A stretch of 64,000 bases of DNA from B4-G1 sp964393895 (lineage in GTDB: Bacteria > Chloroflexota > Anaerolineae > B4-G1). The translations under genes were made by a program, and so were the position numbers. Positions 27,778 to 36,139 of the stretch are shown here, piece after piece. The notes under the pieces are model-generated. The model saw only the letters and a list, made by a program, of their open reading frames with translations. It had not been told where the DNA came from and searched no databases. The stretch covers positions 62,001-126,000 of the forward strand of contig CAYMWP010000002.1 in the NCBI GenBank assembly GCA_964393895.1, in the 5' to 3' direction. Each line of letters starts with the position of its first letter. Position 1 is the stretch's first letter.

Positions 27778-28482
27778 CTACAAAAACTCACCCGTATCGA
27801 AGTAATATCCCTCACCCCAAACAGTGTGGAGATAGCGAGGGGATTTAGGGTCAGCCTCAATCTTTTGCCGCAGCCGATAAATGCACTGCTTCACCAAGTC
27901 CGGCTCACCGACGCTTTCAGCGCCCCAAACCCGCGACAGGATGGCATTGGTGCTGAGCACTTTGCCAACGTGACGAATCAGCAGCCGGAGCACCTCGAAC
28001 TCCTTAGGGGTCAGATACACCACCCGCTTCCCAATCACCAACTCGTGGCGTCCGCAATCCAGCATGATCGAGTCAGTAGCAAAAATGAGATCGCTTTCCG
28101 TATCAGTCCGCTCCTTCGCCCGACGGAGGCAGGCCATAAGACGACCAATCAACTCTGAGCGGTCGAACGGCTTGACCAAATAATCATCTGCGCCCAAAGA
28201 GAGCCCCTTCACGATGTCCTCGAGAGTGCCCTTAGCCGTGAGAAAAATGATCGGTACCTCGGTCATCTCCCGCAACCGGCGACACACCTCGAATCCCCCC
28301 ATATTGGGCATCATCACGTCCAGCAAAATAGCATCGGGTTGAGACTGATAGGCAGTACGCAGCCCAGAAAGCCCGTCCCGGGCCACAATAGTATCAAAAC
28401 CCTCGGCACTGAGCATATGCCGTAGTATCTCTAGCTGACCAGCATCGTCGTCTATGGCAAGGACAGTAAAGCGCTGACGCAT
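27778..28482 (-). CDS. OmpR/PhoB family response regulator
   Basis: 234 residues. Receiver with AIDDDAGQLEIL, phosphoacceptor in ILLDVMMPNMGGFE, LTAKG and DYLVKPFDRSEL; C-terminal winged helix with LTPKEFEVLRLLIRHVG, VWGAESVGEPDLVKQCIYRLRQKIE and the wing WGEGYYF. The ATG at 28482 is preferred (AAGG just upstream) to a TTG at 28512. It has its own promoter and terminator, so it is a single-gene unit. No partner kinase in the window. It may be a second input controlling the glycan locus, but that is inference from position only. Confidence 0.9.
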   Translation of the reverse strand: MRQRFTVLAIDDDAGQLEILRHMLSAEGFDTIVARDGLSGLRTAYQSQPDAILLDVMMPNMGGFEVCRRLREMTEVPIIFLTAKGTLEDIVKGLSLGADDYLVKPFDRSELIGRLMACLRRAKERTDTESDLIFATDSIMLDCGRHELVIGKRVVYLTPKEFEVLRLLIRHVGKVLSTNAILSRVWGAESVGEPDLVKQCIYRLRQKIEADPKSPRYLHTVWGEGYYFDTGEFL

Positions 28483-28508
28483 AAACCTTGGCCCCTCCAG
28501 TTCAATGG

Positions 28509-28537
28509 ACAATAGCCATTTCTAGACTAGTTCACAA
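28509..28537 (-). promoter_or_regulatory. Sigma-70-like promoter of the response-regulator gene
   Basis: On the minus strand TTGTGA, 17 bases, TATTGT, about 27 bases before the ATG at 28482, leaving a short leader with the ribosome site. Confidence 0.5.
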
Positions 28538-28795
28538 TGTGGAATCAAAGCTCGACGCCCAAACTCCCAAGCCTGGCAACCCTCCCCTTGGGTATCGTGG
28601 ACCCGTTTGCTCCAAATCCCGCCGCCAAGCCGCCGGACCTGACAATCCGGCGGGAATAGAACAGCACAAGCGGGAATTGATAGGCCAACAACACTCGACA
28701 GGACGACCATCCAAAGTCTGACAACAACTCGACTGGTATTATACTACAGAAAATCTACCCCTGCAACGCACGCGCCTAGCGCAGATATATCAGAT
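28538..28795. other. Intergenic region with a stem-loop
   Basis: No gene is supported. A perfect 8-base stem CCGCCGGA / TCCGGCGG with an 8-base loop stands at 28630-28653 but lacks a T-run, so it is not a good terminator. A similar GC stem built on GCCGGATT occurs at 43056. The 9-bp target duplication of the MITE-like element ends this region. Confidence 0.5.
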
Positions 28796-28918
28796 GGGTG
28801 TGTTTCATTTCAGTAGAGACCCTAGACCTCGGAGGTCTCTGCCGAGCTCGTGCTCGCCCAAAACCGCTGATTTGGGCAGTTTTTGAGCCTGAAAACGCAT
28901 TAAGGCAAAAGTAGCACA

Positions 28919-29977
28919 TTAACAATCAGGGACAGCTGCAGACCAATCAGCGATTCGTTGCCGGAGTACACCATCTCGATGATGCCGCCAGCGGTATCGG
29001 CGGCGGAATTGCTCCTGGCATTGCTCGTAACGAGCGCGCTCGGCGGCATAATCCTCCCAACTGACCTGCGCCAGGCGCTTCTGTAGGTTGACGGGTGAAT
29101 CTACATCCAATTGGATGGTCGCCCAAGCTCCCCGTCTCAGCAAAGGCTCGCGCAGTTGGCTGACGCCCAGTTGGCGTCTCAGTTGGCGCTTGACCTGACC
29201 GTAGAGGCTCTCTTGGTCGTTGTTCGTGGATGGTAGCCCAATGATGTCGTAGCAGTGGAAAAGGCCCGACCAATATCGCTCACTCAAGGCGAACAGGTCA
29301 TCCCGGAACCGAGTCAGCCAAGGCGTCAGGTCGGGAGCGTCAGCCAGACGCCCCAGGTGGTGAGCCAATTGCCGAGCAACAGCGTCGCCGCCAGGCCCTG
29401 GCGCATCAGCGGTGGGCAGGTGAGCATCCAGAATGTCGCTGATACCATCGACCCACTCGAGGGCCTGGGAGACCTCCCCGAAGGCTGATTGGAAGACGGG
29501 CAGTGTTTGGCCCAACACGGCGTACCAATGGCGCAAGTGGGGATGTTCCCTTCGCACCAGGCAGCGTTCCAAGGCCTGACATATGGCGCGTAGATCCTCG
29601 AACACGAGGAGTCCCGACAGAACAATGGGGGCGCGGCCTGTTCTGGACAGCGCCAGTTGCAAGTCCAGCGCAAGGTCTCGGACAACCTCAGAGTGCGTAG
29701 GCGGCCGTTCCGAGTCTACCCGATCAGGCGCCTCGGTGAGAGCCAGTCCCGTCACCAGCTGAGGGAAAAAAAACCGACTCCTCCGAGTCTGATAGGACTT
29801 CCCCCATACTCTCGCGGATTTCCTGGCGAATCGTTTTCCGCATCTCGACCTTGAGCGACGAGTCGTACTCATAGATGGGACGGGTGGCGTGACCCAGATA
29901 GTGGGACTGGCACCATTGGTGCGGGATATCCGGCCATACCTCTTCCAGCGCCTTTCGAACGCACCCTTGCTTGTCAC
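28919..29977 (-). CDS. IS transposase, downstream frame (C-terminal part)
   Basis: Open frame of 352 codons whose first 70 or so overlap the upstream frame and look non-coding. The genuine part starts at the T8 run (FFFPQLVTGLALTEAP) and ends AVPDC, about 282 residues. GLPSTNNDQESLYGQVKRQL supplies the likely catalytic Glu. A loss of one T, by slippage or +1 frameshifting, joins both frames into a transposase of about 566 residues. Otherwise the copy is inactive. Confidence 0.75.
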   Translation of the reverse strand: MTSKGAFERRWKRYGRISRTNGASPTIWVTPPVPSMSTTRRSRSRCGKRFARKSARVWGKSYQTRRSRFFFPQLVTGLALTEAPDRVDSERPPTHSEVVRDLALDLQLALSRTGRAPIVLSGLLVFEDLRAICQALERCLVRREHPHLRHWYAVLGQTLPVFQSAFGEVSQALEWVDGISDILDAHLPTADAPGPGGDAVARQLAHHLGRLADAPDLTPWLTRFRDDLFALSERYWSGLFHCYDIIGLPSTNNDQESLYGQVKRQLRRQLGVSQLREPLLRRGAWATIQLDVDSPVNLQKRLAQVSWEDYAAERARYEQCQEQFRRRYRWRHHRDGVLRQRIADWSAAVPDC

Positions 29978-30620
29978 TCACCGTGGATAGAACGGGCAAG
30001 CCGAACTCTATCACCGGCTCCAGCAAAGTCTTGAGCGTCTCGTGATTCACCCGGGGTAGCCAGCCCACCACCAAGGTGCGTTCGATCTGCACCTCTCGCA
30101 CCACCCAGAGCTGCTCTGACGCCCCCTCCGGCTCCAAGCCGTCCACGCTGATGATCATCCCCCCTCGTTCCTTGACCACCGCCTCCAACTGCTCTCTATC
30201 CAGGCGCTCAGCGCATCCCAGGAGCGCCTGATAGCGCTCGTACAGGTAGTCTACCTGACGCTCGCTGATTTGCACACCTTCGTTCTCCAAACAGGCGTGA
30301 ATCTGTTGTCGGTTCAAGTGCTCTCGATCACGCCACCAGCCAACCTGGGCGATCACGTCCAAGCCGTAGGTGCACTCCGGCACGGTAACCATCTGAGCAG
30401 CCGCCGAACTGTAGGCCTGTCCCTGATATGCGCACTCGGGATTCACGCACTCTTTGGCCCGACTGGCGACATACACCACCCCGTCCATATGCTGAACCGT
30501 CTTGCGCCACTGGTAGTAGTCCTGTGGTTGTAGCGCTTCCCTGCAGTGCGGACAAATGCCGATCTCTGAATTGTAAATGTGCCGCGCTTGTACTTCCAGG
30601 TGCTTAGCCGTTCTAGCCAC
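29724..30620 (-). CDS. IS transposase, upstream frame (N-terminal part)
   Basis: 298 residues. A zinc-binding N-terminus (Cys23, Cys26, Cys58, Cys63) is followed by a helix-turn-helix-like stretch and then the first two catalytic acids: Asp in MIISVDGLEPEG (about 160) and Asp in STVSDKQGCVRKAL (about 216), followed by PDIPHQWCQSHYLGH. The C/H-bearing segment after the second Asp recalls Mutator/IS256-type transposases. The third catalytic acid lies in the downstream frame. The last dozen residues after the T8 run are out of frame and probably not part of the active protein. Confidence 0.8.
   Translation of the reverse strand: MARTAKHLEVQARHIYNSEIGICPHCREALQPQDYYQWRKTVQHMDGVVYVASRAKECVNPECAYQGQAYSSAAAQMVTVPECTYGLDVIAQVGWWRDREHLNRQQIHACLENEGVQISERQVDYLYERYQALLGCAERLDREQLEAVVKERGGMIISVDGLEPEGASEQLWVVREVQIERTLVVGWLPRVNHETLKTLLEPVIEFGLPVLSTVSDKQGCVRKALEEVWPDIPHQWCQSHYLGHATRPIYEYDSSLKVEMRKTIRQEIRESMGEVLSDSEESVFFPSAGDGTGSHRGA
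29766..29773 (-). promoter_or_regulatory. Candidate slippage site joining the transposase frames
   Basis: Run of eight T on the coding strand (CGGTTTTTTTTCCC). Reading seven instead of eight T joins the two transposase frames exactly where their meaningful sequence changes over. Confidence 0.6.
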
Positions 30621-30832
30621 GAGTTGCTGACCTCCCTTGAACTGGTCTGCTGCTCATGATACCAGAATTTCATACTTGTGCCACTTTTGCCTCAATGCCT
30701 GAAAACACATCTCATTAGACCTCTGAGGTCTTGCCCAACTTGTTTGAAACACACCCATATCAGATACGCCAGGAGGCGAAAACGGCCTGGCGCGTCAAAT
30801 TGTTCTATTGGGGAGTGAGAAAAGAACGGTTG

Positions 30833-32188
30833 CTATCCCCTGCGCTGGCGGGCGGACTTTTTCTTCCGGCGCAAGGCACCGCCTCGATAAGCGGGCGCCA
30901 GGATGGCAAACGGAGTGCAACGGCTCACGTCCAACATGCGCGTCGCCAAACGGGGATCCAGTTCCTCAATGGGGGTCGCCGTAGTGATGACGGTCGGCAG
31001 TTCAGCGTTGTAGCGATAGTCAAAGATTTGATACAGCTTCTCCCGCGCCCACGGCGTAGCCGACTCGGTACCCAGGTCATCCAGGATCAGCAGCGGGGTG
31101 CGGCGCACCTCCTCGAACTGCTGGTAAAAAGTGACCGTGCTCTGAGGGTTAAACGTGGCCCGCAGGTGATCCAATAAATCCGGTACGACGACGAACAAAG
31201 CTGGGTGGCCGCGTTGCACCCGGTAGTTGGCTATGGCAGCGGCCAGATGGGTTTTGCCGACGCCAAAAGTGCCGGTAAAGACCAGCCAGGCACGGGGATC
31301 CTCGGCAAAATCACTGGCGACATCAAAGGCGCGTTTGAGATTCTCTTCCTCGTCGCGGGCCAGCTCCCCCCTGCGCGGATCAAAGGTCTCAAAAGTCTGA
31401 TGAGAATGCAGGCTCAAGCTACTCAGATCAGACTGATCCTGCGCGACACCCGCCCGCCGATAGTCGGGGGCGATGATGGAGACGATATGGGTCAGGTCGG
31501 GGTCCACCAGGCGCGAGCGGAGTCGCAGGGGAATCTCTTCCAACTCTCGGTTGGTAGTGACGACGGTAGGCAGGCGAGCGTTGTAGCGATAGTTGAAAAT
31601 CTGGAACAGTTTCTCCTGCGCCCACGGCGTTGCCGACTCGGTGCCCAGGTCGTCAAGGATGAGAACAGAGGCCGAGCGCACATCCTCGAAGCGAGTATCG
31701 TACTCGACGGGGCTGGACGGAGCAAAGGCAGCGCGGAGGTGATCCAACAAGTCAGGAACGGTGATAAAGAGCACCGGCAGACCGCGCTCGACGCACCCGT
31801 TGGCGATAGCGGCAGCCAGGTGAGTCTTGCCGCAACCGTAGCCGCCTTTCAAAACCAGCCATCCCTCCGGCTTTTCGGCAAAGGTCTGGGATTCCTCGTA
31901 GGCCCAGCGCAGATTGGCCTGCTTTTCGGGCGGTAGACCGTGCCCTTCTGGGGCAAAGGTCTCAAAAGTCATGCGAGATAGCGTTTCCAGATCGCTCAAC
32001 GTACGCAGTGTAGCCACACGTCGCTCGGCCAACTCTGCCAGGCGGCAAGTGCAGGGGACCAACTCGCCAAAGTCAGGGTGCCCCACAGGCACATCCGCCC
32101 GCAGGTAGCCCAGCCCCTTACAGACCGGGCAGACCTCCTCCGCCCCTCTGCTCTCCTGTTCCTGTTCAATGCTCGATGTACTCGCCAT
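30833..32188 (-). CDS. DnaC/IstB-like ATPase with two tandem AAA+ modules
   Basis: 451 residues, nearly twice the usual helicase-loader length. An N-terminal zinc-type segment (CPVCKGLGY ... VPCTCR) is followed by AAA+ module 1 with Walker A GGYGCGKTH, Walker B VLILDDLGTESATPW and sensor TTN, and module 2 with Walker A GTFGVGKTH, Walker B LLILDDLGTESATPW and a changed sensor (TTATP). Both carry an arginine-rich RSRL/TRML segment. The modules are clearly internal duplicates. The gene overlaps the DnaD-domain gene by 23 bases, as in DnaD-DnaI type helicase-loading pairs. It is followed by the MITE/IS block. Confidence 0.85.
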   Translation of the reverse strand: MASTSSIEQEQESRGAEEVCPVCKGLGYLRADVPVGHPDFGELVPCTCRLAELAERRVATLRTLSDLETLSRMTFETFAPEGHGLPPEKQANLRWAYEESQTFAEKPEGWLVLKGGYGCGKTHLAAAIANGCVERGLPVLFITVPDLLDHLRAAFAPSSPVEYDTRFEDVRSASVLILDDLGTESATPWAQEKLFQIFNYRYNARLPTVVTTNRELEEIPLRLRSRLVDPDLTHIVSIIAPDYRRAGVAQDQSDLSSLSLHSHQTFETFDPRRGELARDEEENLKRAFDVASDFAEDPRAWLVFTGTFGVGKTHLAAAIANYRVQRGHPALFVVVPDLLDHLRATFNPQSTVTFYQQFEEVRRTPLLILDDLGTESATPWAREKLYQIFDYRYNAELPTVITTATPIEELDPRLATRMLDVSRCTPFAILAPAYRGGALRRKKKSARQRRG

Positions 32189-32837
32189 ACTCTCCCTCGA
32201 CGTAACGCCGACGCTCCGCCTCAGGGGTGCGCTTGGCTGCTCCCCTTCCCTCGATGCGCCAACGCTCCAGAATGGCGTGGATGTACTTCCAACTCCGCTT
32301 ATTCAGAGACACCGCCTCACGGAACGCCTCCTCGATCCACTCAGCTGGATACTCCCGTTCCGCCGCGCGCAACTCATCGGCGATGAGGGGCGTGAGCGTG
32401 CCCACGTTCGCCTCGTACAGGGCAAAGACGTTGGGGCGCGCGGCCGATTCGAGCTCGTCGGGCCAGCCGCCCTGCTCGATGGCTCTGACGGCAGCGCGCC
32501 CCTTGGGCGTGTTGGCAAAGTAGACCGTCTCACTCGCCCCCGCGACGGTCGTCTCGGCTTGCAGCAACGTCCCCCGCTCGACGGCGCGCGCCAGAGCCCC
32601 GCTCAAAGCCTCCGCCGGAGCGCGGCCCAGGCCGGCCAAGAGCACCCGGTCGGAGACCAAGTCGGCGCGGCGCAGATAACGCACCTTGCCCCGCTGCTGC
32701 CCCAATCGCCACAGAGCGTGCAGCGTGAGCTTTAGCTCGGCCAGGTCATCAATCGCAGGGACGAGCTCGATGAAAACCTGCTCCGGGATGTTGGCGCTAG
32801 TGACTTGGCCCGGAGGGAACCCGCTGAAGGTTTGCAT
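32166..32837 (-). CDS. DnaD-domain replication-initiation protein
   Basis: 223 residues. The N-terminal half looks like a winged helix (VRYLRRADLVSDRVLLAGLG). The C-terminal half, from about residue 135, fits the DnaD/DnaB_2 domain: NVFALYEANVGTLTPLIADEL, then EWIEEAFREAVSLNKRSWKY and IHAILERWRIEG, the conserved YxxxG and YIxxILxxW pattern. Such proteins recruit the helicase loader to DNA at replication start. ATG 32837 is preferred to a TTG at 32840. It sits upstream of, and overlaps, the tandem AAA+ loader gene. Confidence 0.8.
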   Translation of the reverse strand: MQTFSGFPPGQVTSANIPEQVFIELVPAIDDLAELKLTLHALWRLGQQRGKVRYLRRADLVSDRVLLAGLGRAPAEALSGALARAVERGTLLQAETTVAGASETVYFANTPKGRAAVRAIEQGGWPDELESAARPNVFALYEANVGTLTPLIADELRAAEREYPAEWIEEAFREAVSLNKRSWKYIHAILERWRIEGRGAAKRTPEAERRRYVEGEYGEYIEH

Positions 32838-32867
32838 CAACGCCTATGGACGATACACCATCTTGTC

Positions 32868-33209
32868 CTACGCCGCCTCAGCCGTGACCGAGACAGCCTG
32901 CCAGATAGCGACGATGAGACAAACGACGGCGATCAAATCCAAGAGACCGCAACAGCACCCCACGCCAGTGCTGACCGCCACGAACCGTCTCATTCCCACC
33001 TGGCGGCCCAAGAACCCAACCAGCGGCGACCTGCCAAAGCTGGCGAGATCCAGAATGAGCGACACGCCAAAGCCAACCAGGGCCAGGATAGCGGGCGTCC
33101 CACCGCGACGTGTGAGCAGGATGATCGCCGCCACGACCCCCGCCAGATGAGCCAGCAGAATCGGCAACATGGGAAGAACTGTGACGTACCACGGGTTAAT
33201 AGGATACAT
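32868..33209 (-). CDS. Small membrane protein, unknown function
   Basis: 113 residues with three hydrophobic segments: about 7-29, 35-53 and 80-105. A CCC group lies in VSTGVGCCCGLLDLIAVV. ATG 33209 is preceded by a strong AGGAGG ribosome site at eight bases. The longer frame upstream to 33317 lacks one. It ends about 30 bases before the DnaD gene and may share its transcript, but no functional link is evident. Confidence 0.65.
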   Translation of the reverse strand: MYPINPWYVTVLPMLPILLAHLAGVVAAIILLTRRGGTPAILALVGFGVSLILDLASFGRSPLVGFLGRQVGMRRFVAVSTGVGCCCGLLDLIAVVCLIVAIWQAVSVTAEAA

Positions 33210-33354
33210 TTTTATTACCTCCTGATTGTGAATTGATGGACTATAGAATTGCCCTACAATATTTGCGGCTCGCCGCGCCATACTACCTATTCTACACATA
33301 ATGGTCAGTCTAGGCAAATCGCCCCAACCGGCCTACCAGGCCTCTCTCGGCGAC

Positions 33355-33382
33355 TTGCGCTTTGGCACAAAGCGTGTAAACT
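33355..33382 (+). promoter_or_regulatory. Possible promoter of the phosphosignalling locus
   Basis: TTGCGC, 16 bases, TAAACT, about 110 bases before the first FHA gene in a 282-base divergent intergenic region. The match to consensus is moderate. Confidence 0.35.
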
Positions 33383-33491
33383 ATAGGTCAAACACAACTC
33401 GATACAACACCACGAACCAGCCCGCTCAAATACGCGGACAACTATGCAGAGCGACGAGGGTAGTACATCACACGCGCAAGGGAGAGCAATT

Positions 33492-34373
33492 ATGACATCC
33501 GAAGCGATCAAACGATCAGTCATTGTGGTAGGAATAGCTTTATTAATGGTGACCGCTACAGTACTTCCCCTCAGTGCCGCATCCTTGCCCCAAGTGGCCG
33601 GTTCCCAAAAAGCGCCAGGCGTAGCGTTGCAGACCGTGACGACCACGACGACACCGATTACTATACCGACATCGGTCATCACCACTATCGCCCCTCCCAC
33701 CCCACCCACACCCACTCATACTCCCACACCCCCACCCACCCATACTCCCACCGTTCCTCCCTCCGCGACCGAGCCTCCCTCAATCGCACCGGAGCCAACG
33801 GATACGCCAGCGCCGCCCGCCACACCAACGACGCCACCGCCGCCGCCCGCCACGCCCTCGCCTCCCTCAACCCCATCAGCCACCTCCACCCCTTCACCTG
33901 TCGAGCAGCTAATAGTCATATTATCCCAAGACTGGTCTCTTACTCTCTTAATCTGCCTGATCCCACTGCTGCTCCTGGGTCTGCTGGCTATCCTATGGAC
34001 GATGCGGAAGAAACCAAAGCCTAAACCACCGCCGCCGCCTACCGTCGCCGCCGGCCCATACCTGGAAAGCGTCGGCGCATCTGGCGGCCCGCGTCGCTTC
34101 GACCTGACCCCTGAAGGGGTCACCATCGGGCGGGCGCCAGAAAACAGCCTGATAGTCACCCAGGACTTGGCCGGATGGGAGACGGTCTCTCGCCAACACG
34201 CCCGCGTCTACGAGCAGGCCGGCCGCTGGATCGTCGAGGACATGAACTCGATGAACGGCGTCTATGTGAACGGGAACCGCACGGGCCGCAACCTGCTGCG
34301 CGACGGCTGGCGGCTGGGCATCGGCGGGGTGGAATTCACCTTCCACGCCAGCCCCGGGGAGGCGCAAAGATGA
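33492..34373 (+). CDS. Single-pass membrane protein with cytoplasmic FHA domain
   Basis: 293 residues. An N-terminal signal-anchor or signal helix (about 9-30) is followed by an outer Pro/Thr-rich stretch (about 55-135), a membrane helix LTLLICLIPLLLLGLLAILW near 150-170 and a C-terminal FHA domain with VTIGRAPENS, VSRQHARV and DMNSMNGVYVNG. FHA domains bind phosphothreonine, so this protein likely reads the output of the locus kinases at the membrane. ATG 33492 has GGGAG seven bases upstream. Its stop overlaps the next start (ATGA), which couples it to the pseudokinase-PP2C gene. Confidence 0.85.
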   Translation: MTSEAIKRSVIVVGIALLMVTATVLPLSAASLPQVAGSQKAPGVALQTVTTTTTPITIPTSVITTIAPPTPPTPTHTPTPPPTHTPTVPPSATEPPSIAPEPTDTPAPPATPTTPPPPPATPSPPSTPSATSTPSPVEQLIVILSQDWSLTLLICLIPLLLLGLLAILWTMRKKPKPKPPPPPTVAAGPYLESVGASGGPRRFDLTPEGVTIGRAPENSLIVTQDLAGWETVSRQHARVYEQAGRWIVEDMNSMNGVYVNGNRTGRNLLRDGWRLGIGGVEFTFHASPGEAQR

Positions 34374-36121
34374 ACACGGTAGTATGTCCCAAGTGTAACT
34401 ATGAAAACCGCGAGAACGCCCGTTTCTGTCACAGTTGTGGCGCGGCTCTACCGGCGCACAACCCCGGCCCGCAAGACGTGTCTCAACATCCCACCCAACC
34501 CCTCACCCTCCCCCCCGACCTGCCCTCCACTCACCCCCTCCCAGAAGCAACCGCCGAGTTTGCCCCCTTGCCGGAGGGCGCCCTGCTCCGTGACGGGCAA
34601 TACACGGTCGAAGAAATACGAGCCGCCGACCAGATAAACCTCTACCTGGTAGAAGAGCACACGCCGGTACGCTTGTGCCCCAACTGCCGGACGGAGACGT
34701 TCGACCCCCAGGAACGGTTCTGCTCAGCCTGCGGGGCCGACATATCCAACATCGAACCCCTACACCTCCGCTACCTGGTGCGCGAAAGCAGCAACGAGCA
34801 GGCTTTCGCAGCCGAGAGCCAGCTACTAGGGATGCGCCTGGAGCATCCCGGCCTGCTCCTGCCTCACGACGCCTTCACAGAAGCCCCCTACGGCCCGCCT
34901 CGCCATTATCTGGTGGAGCCGGAATTTACGCCCCCAGTGGCGACCTCCCTCCCCTTACCCCAGAAACTCGCCCGTGTGCTGACGTGGGGAGTGACTCTGG
35001 CGCAAACACTGGATTACTTGCACCGCCACCAGGTTGCCTTGCGCGAGATCGGCCTGGAACACATCGCGGTGGAGGGAAAAGAGGCCCGTTGGACGCACCT
35101 GAGCCAGGCCTACGTCATCCCCCCTGACGCTCGCCCTATGGCGGTCGGCCACTTTGCCCACGACGTCCAGGGGTTGGCGGCCGTACTCTTGCACCTGGCA
35201 ACCGGGGAACAACAAACCACTCAAGTCGAGCTTCCCGAGCGGGCCAGTATGGCCTTCTCCCAGGCCCTCACCACGCCGGAGAAGATCACCGTGACCGACT
35301 TTGCGTCCGCCCTCGAAGAAGCGCTCCAAGAACTCCGCCGCCCGGCCAGCGTCACTCTGGTCGTTGGTCGGCGCACCGACGTGGGGCAGGAGCGCTCGCT
35401 GAACGAAGACAGCCTGCTGACACTGGATAGCACAGCCGTGTTCCGCTCCGCCAGCACGCCCGTGGGCCTGTTCGCCGTCGCCGACGGGATGGGCGGTCAC
35501 GAAGCCGGAGACGTAGCCAGCCACGGGGCGATCCAGGCCATCGCCCAGCAGACCGTCAGTGGAGTGCTGTCCCCAGCCGCTGCCGGCAAACCCCTGCCCG
35601 ACGCCCGCCAGTGGCTCACCGACGCGACCCTGGCCGCAAACCAGGCCGTTCACGATCAGCGCAGAGCCGCCGGCACCGATATGGGCACCACGCTGGTAAT
35701 GGCGCTCGTCGCCGGCAACCATGCGACCCTCGCCAACGTCGGCGACAGTCGCGCCTACCTGCTCAATCGAGACAGCATCACCCAGATCACCACCGATCAC
35801 TCGCTGGTCGAGCGACTGGTCGCCACCGGGCAGATCACGCGGGAAGAGGCCGCCCGCCACCCGCAGAAGAACGTCATCTACCGCGTCATCGGCGACAAAG
35901 CTCACACAGAAGTAGACCTGTTCGACCAGACACTCGTCCCCGGCGACGCCCTGCTCCTCTGCTCCGACGGGCTGAGCGGCATGGTGACAGACCAACAGAT
36001 GTGGCAAATCTGGAAAACGTCCACCTCGCCCCAGGAAGCCTGCGACCGGTTGGTTCAAGCCGCCAACGACGCCGGCGGCGAGGATAACATCACAGTCGTG
36101 ATAGTACAAGTTGCCACATAA
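34370..36121 (+). CDS. Zinc-ribbon / pseudokinase / PP2C phosphatase fusion
   Basis: 583 residues. A zinc ribbon at residues 6-23 (CPKC...CHSC) starts the chain. A second ribbon (CPNC...CSAC) near 102-125 is inserted in a kinase-like region of about 80-325 in which the HRD and DFG motifs are absent (HQVALREIGLEHIAVEGK), so it is a pseudokinase. PP2C from about 335 is complete: ERSLNEDS, VADGMGGHEAGD, MGTTLVMAL, NVGDSRAYL, CSDGLSGMV and GGEDNITVV. It would remove phosphates placed by the locus kinases, with the zinc ribbons and pseudokinase acting as docking parts. Start at the ATGA junction with the FHA gene. Confidence 0.85.
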   Translation: MNTVVCPKCNYENRENARFCHSCGAALPAHNPGPQDVSQHPTQPLTLPPDLPSTHPLPEATAEFAPLPEGALLRDGQYTVEEIRAADQINLYLVEEHTPVRLCPNCRTETFDPQERFCSACGADISNIEPLHLRYLVRESSNEQAFAAESQLLGMRLEHPGLLLPHDAFTEAPYGPPRHYLVEPEFTPPVATSLPLPQKLARVLTWGVTLAQTLDYLHRHQVALREIGLEHIAVEGKEARWTHLSQAYVIPPDARPMAVGHFAHDVQGLAAVLLHLATGEQQTTQVELPERASMAFSQALTTPEKITVTDFASALEEALQELRRPASVTLVVGRRTDVGQERSLNEDSLLTLDSTAVFRSASTPVGLFAVADGMGGHEAGDVASHGAIQAIAQQTVSGVLSPAAAGKPLPDARQWLTDATLAANQAVHDQRRAAGTDMGTTLVMALVAGNHATLANVGDSRAYLLNRDSITQITTDHSLVERLVATGQITREEAARHPQKNVIYRVIGDKAHTEVDLFDQTLVPGDALLLCSDGLSGMVTDQQMWQIWKTSTSPQEACDRLVQAANDAGGEDNITVVIVQVAT

Positions 36122-36139
36122 TCACGAGGAGGTATGACG

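Larger units (their letters stand above)
28897..30698 (-). mobile_element. Insertion sequence, 1802 bp, family not assigned
   Basis: Terminal inverted repeats of 22 bases (28897-28918 and 30677-30698) match at 20 of 22 positions, each beginning GCATT(A/G)AGGCAAAAGT. The direct repeat CTGAAAAC at 28889-28896 and 30699-30706 is an 8-base target duplication. Two overlapping minus-strand frames fill the interior and together encode one DDE-type transposase. The insertion lies inside the older MITE-like element. Confidence 0.9.
28796..30756. mobile_element. MITE-like element, interrupted by a 1.8-kb IS
   Basis: The ends are perfect 12-base inverted repeats, GGGTGTGTTTCA at 28796-28807 and its complement at 30745-30756. 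They are flanked by the direct repeat ATATCAGAT at 28787-28795 and 30757-30765, a 9-base target duplication. Removing the IS and one copy of its own 8-base duplication leaves about 151 bases with no coding capacity and internal palindromes (AGACCTC..GAGGTCT in both arms). This is the structure of a non-autonomous element. Confidence 0.8.

Noticed and set aside
33690..33895. Repetitive ACCCAC-rich stretch considered as CRISPR or microsatellite
   Set aside because: It codes in frame for the Pro/Thr linker of the FHA protein; there are no spacers or regular repeats.
34955..36109. 384-codon minus-strand frame
   Set aside because: It is antisense to the PP2C gene, whose motifs are complete; the frame results from GC-rich codon bias.
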